A DNA stretch of 64,000 bases. Source: Lineus longissimus. Lineage: Eukaryota; Nemertea; Pilidiophora; Heteronemertea; Lineidae. This document shows positions 1 to 18,130 of the stretch, piece after piece. The notes under the pieces are model-generated. The model saw only the letters and a list, made by a program, of their open reading frames with translations. It did not search any database and was not told the origin of the DNA. The stretch spans positions 12,095,001-12,159,000 of the forward strand of contig NC_088326.1 of NCBI RefSeq assembly GCF_910592395.1, given 5' to 3'. The translations under genes and the position numbers were made by a program. Position 1 is the stretch's first letter, and every line of letters starts with the position of its first letter.

Positions 1-5825
<5,825 letters not shown>

Positions 5826-6024
5826 ATACATGAATATTAGTTCTAGAGTACTGAGTAATCAAATTTCTCCAACTTGAACCAGGATTCTGGACATTGGTTG
5901 CATAGACAACCCTGGTTCATTGTTATTTGCATAAAACGAAAAACTAAATTTGCCATGCCTTGTTTAATATCCGTCCACATTTTAGGGAAACATTCATTCC
6001 ATTTGTTTTATTCTTTTAAATGAA

Positions 6025-6290
6025 TAAATGTAAGTGCTTTTATAGCACTTTTGTACAATATTCTCAAAGCGCTTTACATTTCTTCCCCAATTTAATTTGA
6101 AATCTTTCAGTGGAACTCAGATGAGCTGCTAAATCAGTGCTACAACCGGAGCATTTCTGACCGGTACCCATGTATAGACCTGGGTGGAGTAAGGCAACGA
6201 GACCTGCCTTGAGTCTCACCCAACAGTGACGATCGAACCAGGATCTAACTGCTTGTTAGGGACCCGAGCCACTACTCCACTGCGGCTCAA
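6025..6290 (-). mobile_element. tRNA-derived SINE
   Basis: On the minus strand a tRNA-like head comes first: an A-box-like GCAGTGGAGTAGTGGCTCGG and a B-box-like GGTTCGATCGT. It is followed by a body and a 3' tail containing AAAGCGCTTTGAGAA and TATAAAAGCACTTAC. This head plus tail is the layout of invertebrate tRNA-SINEs. Copies at 7010-7290 and 19262-19523 share the AGCGCTT tail box and the head design. Confidence 0.7.
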
Positions 6291-6510
6291 TTGCATGAGA
6301 AGAGAAGAATTTTGACCAATAATCACCGTTTTTGAGCATTTTTGTTTCTTCAAAGTTTTAAAAAACGGTGAAAGATCTATAGAAACTGTGTTCTTTTTGA
6401 TGAACATTCTTCAGTGTAAATGAACATTCTTCAGTGTAAATATTTGTAAGATACATGTACATGTAAATGTATGTAATTTGAATGAAGATATTTATATCTT
6501 AAGCTGTGAT

Positions 6511-6516
6511 AATAAA
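6511..6516 (+). promoter_or_regulatory. Likely poly(A) signal of DRC1
   Basis: AATAAA about 685 bp after the DRC1 stop. An earlier AATAAA-like site near 6025 is an alternative, so the true 3' end is uncertain. Confidence 0.4.
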
Positions 6517-7009
6517 CTATTTGTTAAAGGAAGTCGTGCCTTGTTTCTTCGTTTTTGAATGAAGCCATCTTGGAATTAACCCTTTGAAGTGTGAGAACAG
6601 GTTCTCAGGAAAACAGGCAGCAGACTGCCAACCTTGAAATTGGCATTCACATTGTTTTGAAGGAGTTGAAACTCCGACGGAACAAACCATTTGCCAGACA
6701 GGGGAGTTCCAAGTAGTACATAAAATGTAATGCAGGTGTACCATGTACAGGTGAACCCCTATTGGGTCATACCAAATCACTCCTGGCCAGTTCACAGCCC
6801 TACCTGTTTATTAAGGGTGCTCAGGTAGCCAATATTAACACATGTGAAGTCCTATCCCAGCCTAATCTGAAATGGCTACACATGCTTGGCCAAGTTTCCA
6901 TGCAAAATCTCCCTTATTCTTATGATCAAAGATCATGATTTATCCGCGATGTAGCCATGCAAAAGGTCCAGGGGTTTTGCCCACAAGGCAAATGTTTTAC
7001 AGTTGAAGA

Positions 7010-7295
7010 CCTCCAAGCGCTTCACATTATTACCCCTAGCTATTGGCCTGTACATTAGTGATTCAAGCTCTACTCTCTGGGAGTATCACAGGTCCGAGCT
7101 GCAGCTATACAGAACTCGGGACTAACATTCATAGTGTGCCAGCTAGGTACCAATTTACCCCTGGGTGGAGAGAAGCAAGTAGGGTCAAGTGCCTTGCTAA
7201 AGAACACAGAGACGAAACAGCAGTGACCCTTCCGAGAATCGAACCCACCACCTCTTGATTATGAGGTAGTGCTCTAACCACCATGCCACTGATCT
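7010..7295 (-). mobile_element. tRNA-derived SINE
   Basis: The minus-strand head has an A-box-like TGGCATGGTGGTTAGAGCAC and a B-box GGTTCGATTC. A body containing an AGGTACCTAGC-type segment follows, ending near CCAAGCGCTTC. It is the same general SINE type as the 6025 copy but a diverged subfamily. It lies between the likely 3' ends of DRC1 and SMO. Confidence 0.7.
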
Positions 7296-7367
7296 TCCCT
7301 TAATATGCAAAAACCTCAGTGGTAAAGATGCCAAATGAATAGAGTAACGATCTCTTCCTAAAATATG

Positions 7368-7373
7368 TTTATT
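7368..7373 (-). promoter_or_regulatory. Likely poly(A) signal of SMO
   Basis: The plus strand reads TTTATT, that is AATAAA on the minus strand, about 820 bp downstream of the SMO stop codon. Confidence 0.45.
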
Positions 7374-8192
7374 ACAAAAATTGTATACACCTTAATAATG
7401 GTTAGATAACAACATTACAAATGCATCCAAAGTAATGATTATGCATACAAAGACTGTCTCCGTCACAAAAAAGCGAAGGGACTCCACACAAGCTAGGCCT
7501 AAGTTCCGTATAATAAACCATCATAAAAGTTTGATAGTGTCCACCAAGGCCAAGTGTGCTGACATCTTGTATTTATCCCGTCCCCTGACAATGAAAAATC
7601 TGCCACTCCTCTAATACCCAAGGTATTAAATTGGTGGGGCCTAATGCTCACCTGAAATATCTGTCCACAGCACAAAAAGCACTGTTACACATCATAGAAA
7701 TACCGTCATTGCTATATGCTACACTTTGGGCTAGGGGTATTGCTATATGCAACCTTATACATGTACAAAACAATTTCCAAAACAGCAGGCCAGGACTAGT
7801 GATACCGACCCGCGAGGAAATGAGTATAACAGTTAGCACTCACGAGTTGAAAAATATTCAAAAATTCAGCACATTAGCTACCTTTAGCTACATCCTAGCT
7901 ACTTTAAAACAATGTTTACGAGTTCAAAACTCAGGTTAAAATGCAACTAAAGAGTTATAAAATGCTACAAACTTTTAACTGTTAAATGAGTTAACCAGCA
8001 CCTTTCTCAAACAATACATGATATTGATATGTACCCTAGTGGTTGATTGTGTTCTTGGGCAAGTTACTCCACCACAATTGAGTTAACCAGTATCGTTCTC
8101 AAACAAAACATGATATGTACACTGATGATTGATAATGTTCTTGGGCAACTAACCATCATCAGCTTCCCTTTGGCAGTTTATCTAAATGAGAT

Positions 8193-11100
8193 TCAGGCTT
8201 CAGTAAAAGAAAGATCATCAACATCAATTTGCACATCATCCTCAACCACTTGTGACGGCTTCTTAAACTTCCGTTTTGGAGCCAAACCTTTACGATTAGA
8301 CGACGAGCAAGACTTCTCCACTCGATGGGAAGATAGCCCAAGAGAATCAGGCGTATTTTTCGGCATAAACGAACTCGCAGTGAAAATGGAAAAGTTTGTG
8401 AGATTCTGAGTATTAAGTGCTGGCAGACGCGCTGGAGGCCTTGGATGAGGCTGACCAGGATTGTCGATGGAAACTTGGAAGCTGACCGACGATGCGTGGC
8501 TACTGACGGACACGTCACTGCCACGTCGGAAACCCGCGTTTGAGATAGCGCCACCGACCAACTGACCGTTAATCCCCGCGTACTGAATGAACCCAAGCGG
8601 CTGATCAACTGGTTGTATCTTTCTGGCACGTTTTTTATTTTTGCGTTTTTTCTTCCTGGGTTTTTTTTCAGGTTCTTGGTCCTGTTCGCTGGCTTGTGAA
8701 TCCACAGAGGTTCGTCTCGACATGTAGGAAGCCATTGACTGGATATCTGAAAAGAAAAAACAGAAAATGAATATTCCGCTAAACCAGCTCGGGCAGTATC
8801 CCAGACTTCAACTTGACTGCACTGGGTTTATACTCTGATGTTTACGTGGGCTATGATGAGACCCACAGTCACAGAATCAATGATGGAATCCCAACCATAG
8901 AATCTACCTTACCGCCACAGAAGAAGTCATCTCACCTGAATCAGAGTATCTCCGCAAAGTCCCCGCAACGGGATGCATCATGCCTCCTCGCCGACGAACA
9001 AGCTTCGGAACGTTGGCAGCCCATGTCGACGACATCTCCGATTGCGAACCAGCGCTATTCAGATCGAATTTCATACCTGAAAGGCAGAGGAATGGTTTCA
9101 TGTGACGTAAAAGACTTTTAAAGATGGCGAGTTAGAAAATGTGAATTCGGTCCAATACTTTTATTTTACACTTCAATGAATCAAACTGAGAAAAATCTGT
9201 TGGACTGAAATCTTTGAAAAGGGTCTGCAACGACTTCTGAGAACATAATAAGAGTGCCCAAAGGATGTTCCGAAAAAACTTACCAACTGGGTCATCGTGG
9301 GTACTGACGAAGCTAACACTCATACGGCTACCGTTCTGCAGCTCACGTCGTTTGGCAAACGCCCGCGCAATCATCTTATGTTTCTTTAGTTTCACGGGTT
9401 TGTTTTGTGGCATATGGAAGATTCTGAAACAGAAAGGATGCCTCTCTATTAAGGACACCTCTCTATTAAGGACAACCTCTCTACGAAAGACACACTTTTG
9501 ATTTGTGGTCTTGTGAAATTGCAACTTAAGCATACAATTACTATTTCAATTAGATTTTCAACCTACTTTCGGAAAAATCTTCCCCACGCTGATATGGTCG
9601 CCTTTGTCCATACCCATGAGCTCATGGCAATACCAGCGCCAAAATACGAGAAGATGTGCACCATCATGGCGGACAGGTTCGGACGGCTACGGAGGTGGCA
9701 AGTTGTGGTCTGATTGGTCAGCGAGTTGGCGACGGTCACATTGGCCTCACATCTGGAAGGGAGGACTGGCGATTTACGTGTGAGGTTCGTGATGATGTTA
9801 TTGAGACAATGATTTTTCCAGGCCTATTGATAAAACGCCCCGCAGACATGCAATTTTTGTTGCCGCAACCTGCGATCATGATTCAATTCAGAAGATCACA
9901 TAGCTCAGTGGATAAAACTAATGGCCTAACAAATACTAACAGCAAGGCCTGGTTCAAATGTCGGGAGAATCCTCTCGATGAACTGGTCTTATGCCCTGAC
10001 ATACAGTACTTACATGACGTATTCCTTGAAGCTCAGTTGCCAGTCAGCCTCCTGGGTGAAGATATAAACATGGACGGCGAACGTCGCAAACACAAATATG
10101 AAAGCGAGAGACGTGAAAGATCCTGAACAGAGAAAACAATTGGTTAGAGAAATGTACTCGGCCCAAGTAATCTTCTCCAAACATCTTTGTTGCTTTCATA
10201 CAAGGTGGTTACTACAGGTATAACACAGTTCAAATTTTAGCCCTCATTTGCTTGGAAAATGCCTAGTTGGTACCAAAGACACAAATCAATCTGGGTGACC
10301 ACCCCACTGGGGCGTTCTAGGGTTGGGTGGCCCCCCGTTTCCGAATTTCTGGGTCCCACTGAATTCGTTGCTGTTGAAAATATTGTAAGTCACTGAAAGA
10401 ATGCAATGCTATGGATTCAAGTTCTGTCCAGCAGATACAATGCAATGATATAGTATCGTTGTTTTAAAGGGATATTTTTACCTATTCTAATGATTGTCTC
10501 GCGAATCTTTGACGTGGCCTTCCCGCTGATGACAGAGGGACAATCCTGCCTCACTCTGATGAGTGTAACAAGACCCTTGATGAGGAAGAACAAGCCGGCT
10601 GTCAGCGCCATCCCGACCGGAACCAGAACAAGTCCGGCGCGCGTACCATGGTTGATGTAACCAACGAAACAAATACCACTGACAGAGTCCCCGTCGACCT
10701 AATTTTAAATCAAAAGACGGAGTTTTAAATTTATATTTGACGCAAATTTCAGATGATTTATAATAAAATGGGCGGTTAAGATGCCAACAGTCATGCTCAT
10801 GAAATGGATTCACAAAAGTGAGCGTCGTACCTCAGTAATTGCCAGGCATATAATGGTCAACACGAGTGGAAATGACCATGCCGTGATATGAAAATACGCC
10901 GTTTTCCCGTCAACCTCGTCTCTAGGGGTACCCAGGGCCTTGAACGTCAAATGCCAGGCGAAGGCTAGCACGACGAACCATGTGACACCGGCCATCATGA
11001 AGAAATAGACAATGAAGAACACGATAGTGCAAGATGCGGATTCACCGTTACTGAAATCACAAGGGGTTAAAAATTAAGTTTTATTCATTTTAACCCTTTA

Positions 11101-13228
11101 TAACCACATTTTTTTAATATGATGCAAATTTTGCTCTCTTATTCAACACAGAAACCAATTATTTCATATTCTTGGCCTGTGTAGAAGCAATTCCTGTCAA
11201 AATAAAACTAATCTAATTGTAGTACGTTATCTGTAATTGTTTTTTTAAACAATTTTTCCAAAAGCTCAAAATTTTTTTTTTACAAGAATCGAGGATGAAA
11301 TCAAAACCACCTTGGCAGGCAAAGAATTAAATATGAGTGTGAGGAAGTAAATGATGTAATCGACACGACTTACTTGACTTGCGGTTCCGCTGTCCTCATC
11401 GTACCATCTCTACGGCAGACGATATCATCGCGAGCTCCGGGGCCGAACTGGGCAAGCCAACCGACGCTCCCGAGGAAGAAGCAGACGTTGATGAAGAAGA
11501 GGATGAGGGCCGGGTAGCGGCTGGCATTCTTCCAATCGATCAGAAAGGTTAACTGAAAATAGAGCAAGGATATTTTACAATATAGTTTCCCGAAAAATCT
11601 TAATGCACGTATATATTTCCGATTCGCCAAAAATTCACAATTCACAAAAAAAATTTCAACTTTTTTGGCCAGATTATGAAGAAAAAAATTCCAATGAAGA
11701 AATTTTTTATTTCTGGTTTACAGCAGGTGACCTCTATCAAATTGTGAATTTTACAATTCGATATGTGAGAAGCCTCTTATGGACTCCACATTCCCCCAGT
11801 GAAGACAAGGTCAGAACACCAGTTGACCCTTTGGACCATGGCAAACCATTGTGGCTTACAACAAATGCTCAAGAGAACAGGTGCCAAAGAGATTGGGGCC
11901 TAGAACTGGGCCAACATTGGCAAAAATCAGGCAGCTTTCTCCACCACCATCTCACATTCTAAGAACAAGGGTACAACATTCAATTCACAATACTAAAAAC
12001 GTTCTTGCTATTGATGCAACTTACCAATATCTTCCTATTCCTTCCAAGAAATGTAGCAAGAAAAGATTCAAATCAAAAATCAAATCGACCTCAAAGTCAA
12101 ATACATTACTTCCATAAATTGATTAACAGACAACTTATTTTAGTAAAACTAACATAATGTAATATTGTCAGAGATTGCGCAATACCAGGCCTGGCGACTT
12201 ACAATTCATGTACCCGATTTGATCACTGTGATAGGCCACATTTGATTGATTTAAAAATGTTTGGCCAAAGGTCCATATTTCCTGATGCTTACCACAGTAA
12301 AAAGAGTACAGAGAAGACATATAGTCCCCCACACGGCTATGAAGATATGGACGTGATCATGCTCCTCTTGTGTGAACAGCGGATTCTGACACTGGATCCC
12401 GCAGCCTTCTACTGCCTCATACCAACTACTCGGGTTCGGCGTCTTGACTAGGGGGCGCTCGCATGTCGACGTCTTGTTGAATTCTAGGCCGTCGACGGGA
12501 CTCTGTAAAGAAGTTTCATAGGGAGTACAGGCAGTGGAACCTCCTTTAGTGCACACCTCTATTTTAAGGACACCCACTCTATCAAGGACACTAGTTTTTG
12601 TACTAAATTAATTGTCTTCATTGAATTTGATCTCTCTAATCAGGACACCTCTCTATTCAGGACAGCACTCGTCAGTTCTTAATTGGAGAGGTTTTACCAT
12701 ATTTCAAAATCAAAAGCATAATTGACAGCCCTGACAACTCAGCATCATACAAACCTTGCATCCCGCCTTGAAGTAACTCCTATCACACTGCAAAAATGAC
12801 GGCCATCCCCTTGTAGAAGAGACGATCTTACAAGGACCTCGCGTCAGCTCACACAGTTCTTTACTAACAAAACTGACTTTCGTAATCGTAGAATTATCGG
12901 TCTGATTGACAGACGAGTTGCAAGATGGCATATAAACCGCGCACAAAAACGGCTGTATCACTGCCCAGCACTGCGGAACATTCTTCAGCGCACTCCATAA
13001 GATCAGTTTCTCCTGGACATTTTCTAGGGTTGTCGAATCGTTTGCGTAGACGAGGGAGGTCTCTGTGTACGGGAGTTGAACACCGAGGCATTTCATTCCC
13101 GAGGGGATAGGTTCACAAGTACCCCAGATTTGCTGTGTGCCGCATTGGTTTTCGTCTCCAGCGGGCACCGTCGCGACAGAGATGGAAACCGTCAACGCCA
13201 TTGCTAATGACATCCAAGAACACCCCAT
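8193..13228 (-). CDS. SMO: Smoothened, class F seven-transmembrane Hedgehog signal transducer
   Basis: Ten coding exons on the minus strand: 13228-12755, 12502-12293, 11552-11374, 11050-10831, 10698-10482, 10122-10014, 9752-9567, 9423-9284, 9076-8936 and 8746-8193. They total 2430 nt, 809 codons, with all phases consistent. Exon 1 carries a signal peptide and the cysteine-rich domain. Exon 2 has the linker and TM1. Exons 3-7 hold TM2-TM7, with hallmark SMO stretches such as [20 protein letters not shown], the [10 protein letters not shown] loop and SSWVWTKAT in TM7. The tail has [13 protein letters not shown], then [14 protein letters not shown] and a lysine/arginine cluster ([12 protein letters not shown]) in the last exon. 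In the known pathway, Patched restrains SMO; active SMO collects in the primary cilium (vertebrates) and signals to Gli/Ci. Length is near the human 787. It lies head-to-head with DTWD1, 1.7 kb apart. The start is the first ATG before the signal peptide; extra 5' UTR exons are not excluded. Confidence 0.96.
9440..9491. mobile_element. Fragment of the pogo-like MITE in SMO intron 7
   Basis: Two adjacent CTCTCTATTAAGGACA boxes followed by a degraded third. The fragment lies about 17 bp upstream, in gene sense, of the SMO 3' splice site at 9423/9424, so MITE sequence borders or forms part of the polypyrimidine/branch region. No terminal inverted repeat survives. Confidence 0.6.
9895..9985 (+). 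mobile_element. Possible tRNA-SINE head
   Basis: A tRNA-like A-box (ATAGCTCAGTGGATAAAAC) is followed about 40 bp later by a B-box-like GGTTCAAATG. It lies inside SMO intron 6. No full cloverleaf is preserved and a clear SINE tail is not visible, so this is a weak call. Confidence 0.35.
12532..12699. mobile_element. pogo-like MITE, SMO intron 1 copy
   Basis: Starts CAGTGGAACCTCC and ends GAGGTTTTACCA followed by TA. Internal boxes (CTATCAAGGACACTAGTTTT, CTCTAATCAGGACACCTC) match the family. It ends 30 bp upstream, in gene sense, of the SMO exon 2 acceptor at 12502/12503. Confidence 0.7.
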
Positions 13229-14921
13229 TGTGGCAAAAGTTCAAAAATATTCCATCAGGGCATTGAAGACTCTAGAACAATGAACCTGGAACAAACCAAC
13301 ATTATATAAGGGGGGGGGGGGGCTACTTGAGATTGTAAGCAACAAGATGGATTTTGACATTTAACGAGACGCTGCGCCCTATTATGTGAACTGATCCTTA
13401 TTGGGTGCTTGGCAACTTATGCTAGGTCCATGGTCCCTTTGGCGTGGTTTAGCCATTTCCAGATGTTTGGATGTGCATATGTGAATTTTCCGAGACCACG
13501 CCCAAGATTTAATTAGCAAACTATGTCGGAAAAGCTTGGTAGACAATAAGAATGACGCTGTTGTGACAGTGATTACTTGGATAAAAAGATGGCCTTATAG
13601 TTGTGACACCCTGTACACGCCTGACCTGTCATGTCTCTCATCACATTCACCATCTTATAACTTCAAAAGTGGTCATGAAAAGTACAATAACACATATAAT
13701 TGGGCCACAAGAGACATATAAAGCAATCTATATACATTTTGCTATTACCTAGTTCACAGAACGGATAGATCAGGAAATCAAAAGTTGGTCTTACATGGGA
13801 AACAAAAGTTGTTACTGTCTTCCCCTCATCTTTCTCATCTTGAAGATGCTCGTAATTGACTTGTCACGTGGGTCTATATTGGATGGAGCATTCATTATTT
13901 TGCTTTAGGCCACCCATGAAGTTGTAACGATTAACTCCAAGATTTGAGTAAATTAAGGACATAAATGACAGTGCAGGATTCATTATCAGCTTTGTATTCA
14001 TCTTTTATAAACACAACTAACTAATTAGTCCTTGTTGTGAATTAATTAACGAAATCTATTTACAAATAAATTACAAGGAAATAAATGGTCCCTGCGACCT
14101 TCAACCTTGGAAACAAGTAGCGCGTTCGATTTTCAGCGCATCTGATCTCGGGCCTTGAAGCGCATGCCCAGTATGAATCGAGCCCGAACACTGGCGCCAG
14201 ACCATTCAAAAGCGCTGAGCAAACAAGCACTACGAATTTGAGGGCTTCTTTCGAAAATTACACTGTAGACAGATAGATCAAATAAAGTATTTTTATGTAG
14301 ATATTGATGTCTTTTTGGTGGGACGTTCTGCATGAGAGAAAGGACTTTGGGAGGATTCACCAGTCTTCTAAGACGACTGCGGTCCCAAGCAGTACTCAAG
14401 TTGTACGGCAGATATTGGGTACTACCAACTACCAGTCTCGTGAGATCAGATAACCAGCTGGCAGAGGTTGGTTGTTACGTGGACTGTACAAGTGATAACC
14501 ATGTGACCCTGTGACCTTCACCCTTTGAAACAAGATGGCAGCGCCCATGAAAAATATTTCAGTTAATTTTTCACCAATTTTTCTGGAAATTCCTCCCTTT
14601 ATATTCTTCAATACACCTTGATCAAATGATATATTGGTTCATCTGAAATTAAGGTACGGTAATTTTGACATAAATCTTTGCATTTTTGGTGTGCTTTAGA
14701 TTTTGACGGCTTTAGACAGACTGCAGAATGGATAGTCCATCCATGATGATGTCATTGATGACAACATTGAACATGTATTGCATGACATGTGCTTATAATC
14801 TATGCCACCAAAACTCAACCATGATACTGCTCAGGGAGCCAATTCTATTTTACGCGCCGCCGCGCTAGGGCTGTGTCATGTGTGACCTTGTCTTTATATC
14901 TCCAAATTCCTTTTCAGAAAA
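13229..14921. other. SMO-DTWD1 divergent intergenic region
   Basis: This 1.7-kb stretch separates the two start codons and presumably holds both promoters. Visible items are a run of 12 G around 13311-13322, a dispersed tRNA-like repeat at 14118-14200, and two copies of a TGACCTTCAACCTTGGAAACAAG-like segment about 420 bp apart (near 14093 and 14511). DTWD1 is preceded at about 14907-14917 by a TTTTCAG acceptor, suggesting an upstream non-coding exon. No coding exon is seen. Confidence 0.6.
14118..14200. repeat. Dispersed repeat, also at 63774-63869 inverted
   Basis: About 57 bases from GATCTCGGGCCTTGAAGCGC to CTGGCGCCAG are nearly identical to the reverse complement of 63774-63831. Weaker similarity continues into a TAGCGCGT segment. 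It may be a tRNA-derived SINE head. Confidence 0.6.
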
Positions 14922-17208
14922 ATGGAAGAAAATCCTTTCAGCGATTTAAAGATCTCGTCAACTGAAGTGTTAAGTAACATCGAAGGACGAGCAAAGTGTC
15001 CTAAATGCAACAAGTCCATGAAATATTATTGTTACATTTGTGGCATCAGGGTTTGGGGTGATGAGGCTGGTATACCAAGTATAAAGGTAACGTACAGTAT
15101 CTATTAAATATTCTTATTCATTTTTTTAACTTCTGACTTCTAGCTAATGCTAATGTTTGTCTCTAACACCGATTGAACCAATTAACACCATTGAATCAAT
15201 TAACACCATTGAATCAATTAACACCATTGAATTCCAGGGTTAGCTCCCGTTACTTACTATACCATCTAAATGGTTCTTTGTCCCTCATGTGACATATAAT
15301 GATGCAAGGCCACAATGCAGTCTCTCCCATTCGATCTTTTAAAGTCTTAGCTGCCTTATCCCATGAACGCCCAGTCTCGCTCAGCTTAGCTTCATTGTCG
15401 TCCTTCATGACTCCGACTTTCACCTCTGGTCTCCCAAGGGTGAAGTGTTCAAAGGAAATCCTCTCAATGAGTTACGTGGTAAGAAATGCTATTGGATGGC
15501 TCATATCAATATATGATCTTTCTCTTATATCTTTCAGCTCCCAGTCAAAGTTGACATCATCAGGCATAAAATAGAAGAAACAGGACGCAACACGGCCGTC
15601 CATGCATGCATTCTGGCTCCGGATGACGTCACCATGTACACCTGGCCCGACTTTCCAGACTATGAGGACAAATCAAAGGTACATTGGTCATCTCTAAAAA
15701 GACACGTTCTGTGTTTTGCCAACACATGCGGCCATTACTAAAGTCACGTGACCCCGACTCAAGAATCATAGGGACTCGATCTGCCCCCACACAATTCCTT
15801 GAGCACAACGCCGGTTTATCTAGAGATACAAATATAGTTCTCCCCCGGTCCCAGGCCCTCTTGCATGGTGACTTTATAAAGCATTGTTAAAGCACTAGTC
15901 TACATTGTATGAGGCTCCGTTTCATTGTCTTTTAACTGCAATACATTCATATTTTTCTTCGCAGGTCATAGTGGTATTCCCTGGTGAGAATTCAGTGACG
16001 CTATCAGAGTTGGCCAAAAGTGTTGTGGATCAAGGATACACAATCCCACCCGAGATTACGACAGATGATGGCGAGAAAACCGAACAGGGGACAACTGATG
16101 CTGCTGAGGGTGATGACGATGGAAAAGTCAAGAAACAATTAAAAACTGAAGAAGTTTCAGCAGCTGATGGCACAACTATGGCCACAGAGAGTATCAGTAA
16201 TGAAAAAAACAAGAAATTCGAAATTCAGAAACTTGAGCTTCAGTCGGATCCATCTGGCTCTGGGAAAGTTTCTAAAGATGTGAATACTTCTGTGAACACT
16301 AGCACTGCTTTTCCTGCACTTGATTCTCTGTCATCTATAAGTGCTAAATCGGCAGAACAAACAGCGCCATCTGATGGGTCAGGAATACACTGTGATGTCA
16401 CTGTGAATAAGAAGCACGACTTGTCACCCGAACGCGCGGAGTCGAAGCCGAAGGTTATGAAAATGGACCGTCCAGCTCCACCGTTTAATCGGGTGATATT
16501 TGCAGATGCGACATGGCATTATGTGAATCGTATCGGGAAGGATGAAAGATTACAAGGTGAGTTGGTTTGTTGGTTGGAAAAGTGTTAAATAAAGAAGTCT
16601 TACAAGAGAAACCCTTCATAAAAGTTATGAGGTAACAATCATGCGCTATCTTTATTTTGAATATCGGTCTTGACACTAGGCCCTACGACAGCCCATCAGA
16701 AAAGCCATCACATGTGGTATGGCTGAATGATGGAATTACTTAGTTGCAGCTGTGAGAAAGTACACAAAAGGGATCTCAAATTTATAACCCCCTCCCTTTT
16801 CCCCCTCGGTGCACTAAATTGACAGCCCCCTACATCACTCAAAAAGTTCTGATTGTGAATGTTAGTCGAGAGTTTTAATGTTTCTTTTTCTCCTCAACAG
16901 GTATGAAACAAGTAATTCTGAAGTCAGAAATGACGAAATTCTGGCGGTACCAGACTGGAAAACCGGACACCTATTTATCAACAATCGAAGCCATTTACTA
17001 CTTTTTCCGAGAATTCCACGACTTGTTTACCGATGAGGAGTACGATGGACGTTATGATGATCTTTTGTTTTTGTTCGTAACGACGTACCAGAGAATTCGA
17101 AAAGAGACGGGCGGGGGAGGGATTTTGAAAGCATTTAAACCAAAGAAAGATGGTGATTCGAATAAGAAGAATAAAAGTTTCAGGTGTGGGTCGAAAAGTG
17201 CAAGTTAA
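14922..17208 (+). CDS. DTWD1: tRNA-uridine aminocarboxypropyltransferase 1 (DTW domain protein)
   Basis: Coding exons 14922-15086, 15538-15678, 15965-16556 and 16901-17208 total 1206 nt, 401 codons, in consistent phase. Near the N-terminus two CxxC pairs (C26, C29, C37, C40) form a likely zinc knuckle. The DTW-family signature appears as DATW at residues 283-286, followed by RIGKDERLQG, FWRYQTGKPDTYLSTIEAIYYF and YDDLLFLFVTTYQRIRK, all typical of DTWD1. The family is known to add the acp group to uridine in the D-loop of some tRNAs, using S-adenosylmethionine. Compared with about 304 residues in human, this protein is longer because exon 3 encodes an acidic, Ser/Thr-rich insert (about residues 125-265). 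The ATG follows a 3' splice-like TTTTCAG, so a 5' UTR intron is likely. Convergent with MTHFSD. Confidence 0.93.
15172..15238 (+). repeat. Short tandem repeat, DTWD1 intron 1
   Basis: Three to four copies of an 18-bp unit, AATTAACACCATTGAATC, in the intron between 15086 and 15538. Confidence 0.85.
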
Positions 17209-17355
17209 AGTGAACTTGTCCTAGCATTTTAGTTGTGACGTCTTCAAAATTGATTTAGGAGGAACGAATATTACAGACACAGACCGCAGAATCTCTTTCT
17301 TAGTCCTTGTGCAACACACTTTATAAGGGGGTCACGTATTCGGCTCAAGTAAGAC

Positions 17356-17458
17356 TTATTACTGTAAACCCAGAAATGTTCGCCTGTGTTTTATTTTGTG
17401 TTTTCAGTTAATCGAGAAAATATGGCTGTGAAAATAACAATTTGGTTGTTCACAGTAA
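17356..17458. mobile_element. Small MITE in the DTWD1 3' UTR
   Basis: A region of about 100 bp bounded by imperfect inverted ends TTACTGTAAAC and GTTCACAGTAA. Its interior (AGAAATGTTCGCC, TTTTATTTTGTG) resembles a common type of non-autonomous element. A possible DTWD1 poly(A) signal (AATAAA, 17457-17462) abuts its right end. Confidence 0.45.
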
Positions 17459-17462
17459 TAAA
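17457..17462 (+). promoter_or_regulatory. Candidate poly(A) signal of DTWD1
   Basis: AATAAA about 250 bp after the DTWD1 stop, at the right edge of the small MITE. Confidence 0.4.
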
Positions 17463-18025
17463 TTTTCATAAATTTATTGGAGTCGTCAACTAAGCTACAA
17501 GTATTGATAAATTAAAACATGTTTTTGGAAAAAATATCCTGTTTTTCTGTTATTTTGTTGAACCTGGGCTGGTAATTATACAGCCATGGAGAGGCCCAGG
17601 TACAATCAGAATGTACATCATAACAAATGGGGTACCGCAACTGGCAAAGTTGCCTGGTTGAGGACATTGTCACAACCACAGGAAGGACATTTGTCGCAGC
17701 CTCCAAGTGACTGCTAGAGGATCAAACATTGAGACCATTAAAGAAAATTCCTTGGTTTGCCCCCAGGAAAGATCTCGTTATAACACCTGACATTTGGCAT
17801 TCCTCAGGAAATAGAATTCCATTGGTATGTCCTATTGAGAAAATGTGGGAAAACTAGATGTATCAATATCTATCATAGTTGTGCCTATGACAGAGATGGT
17901 GTAGTGTGTAAACCCTGTTACCACTATCAGTTGAGGAACACCTGTGCAAGAAGCTAATCTTGTGTGTAGAAGGCCTATAGTGTCTGTGAGAAGTGCATCA
18001 ACTGGCTGAATGGTGTCATAACAGT

Positions 18026-18130
18026 ATATGTGACCCGCCGCAGCAAAACCAGGGCATGTTGTTCTGAGCACTGCAGGTTTAGAGACTTGTCGTGGTTGTT
18101 CATTACACTGTTGTCAGCCTTTTATGAAAT
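18026..18130 (+). repeat. Solo, diverged arm of the 40873-41101 palindrome family
   Basis: Starts ATATGTGACCCGC and ends CTTTTATGAAAT, in the same order of motifs as the left arm of the palindrome in EYS intron 20. No inverted second arm is found next to it. Confidence 0.6.

Larger units (their letters stand above)
5826..8192. other. DRC1-SMO convergent intergenic region, 3' UTRs and two SINEs
   Basis: No coding exon is visible here. The DRC1 side holds its 3' UTR with a likely poly(A) signal at 6511-6516. The SMO side holds its 3' UTR with AATAAA on the minus strand at 7373-7368. Two tRNA-type SINEs lie between them (listed separately). Short frames in this stretch lack homology I recognise and fall in repeats. 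Confidence 0.7.

Noticed and set aside
8047-8409. 120-codon plus-strand frame over the SMO last exon
   Set aside because: It is a shadow of the SMO C-terminal tail; the minus frame joins nine other SMO exons in phase.
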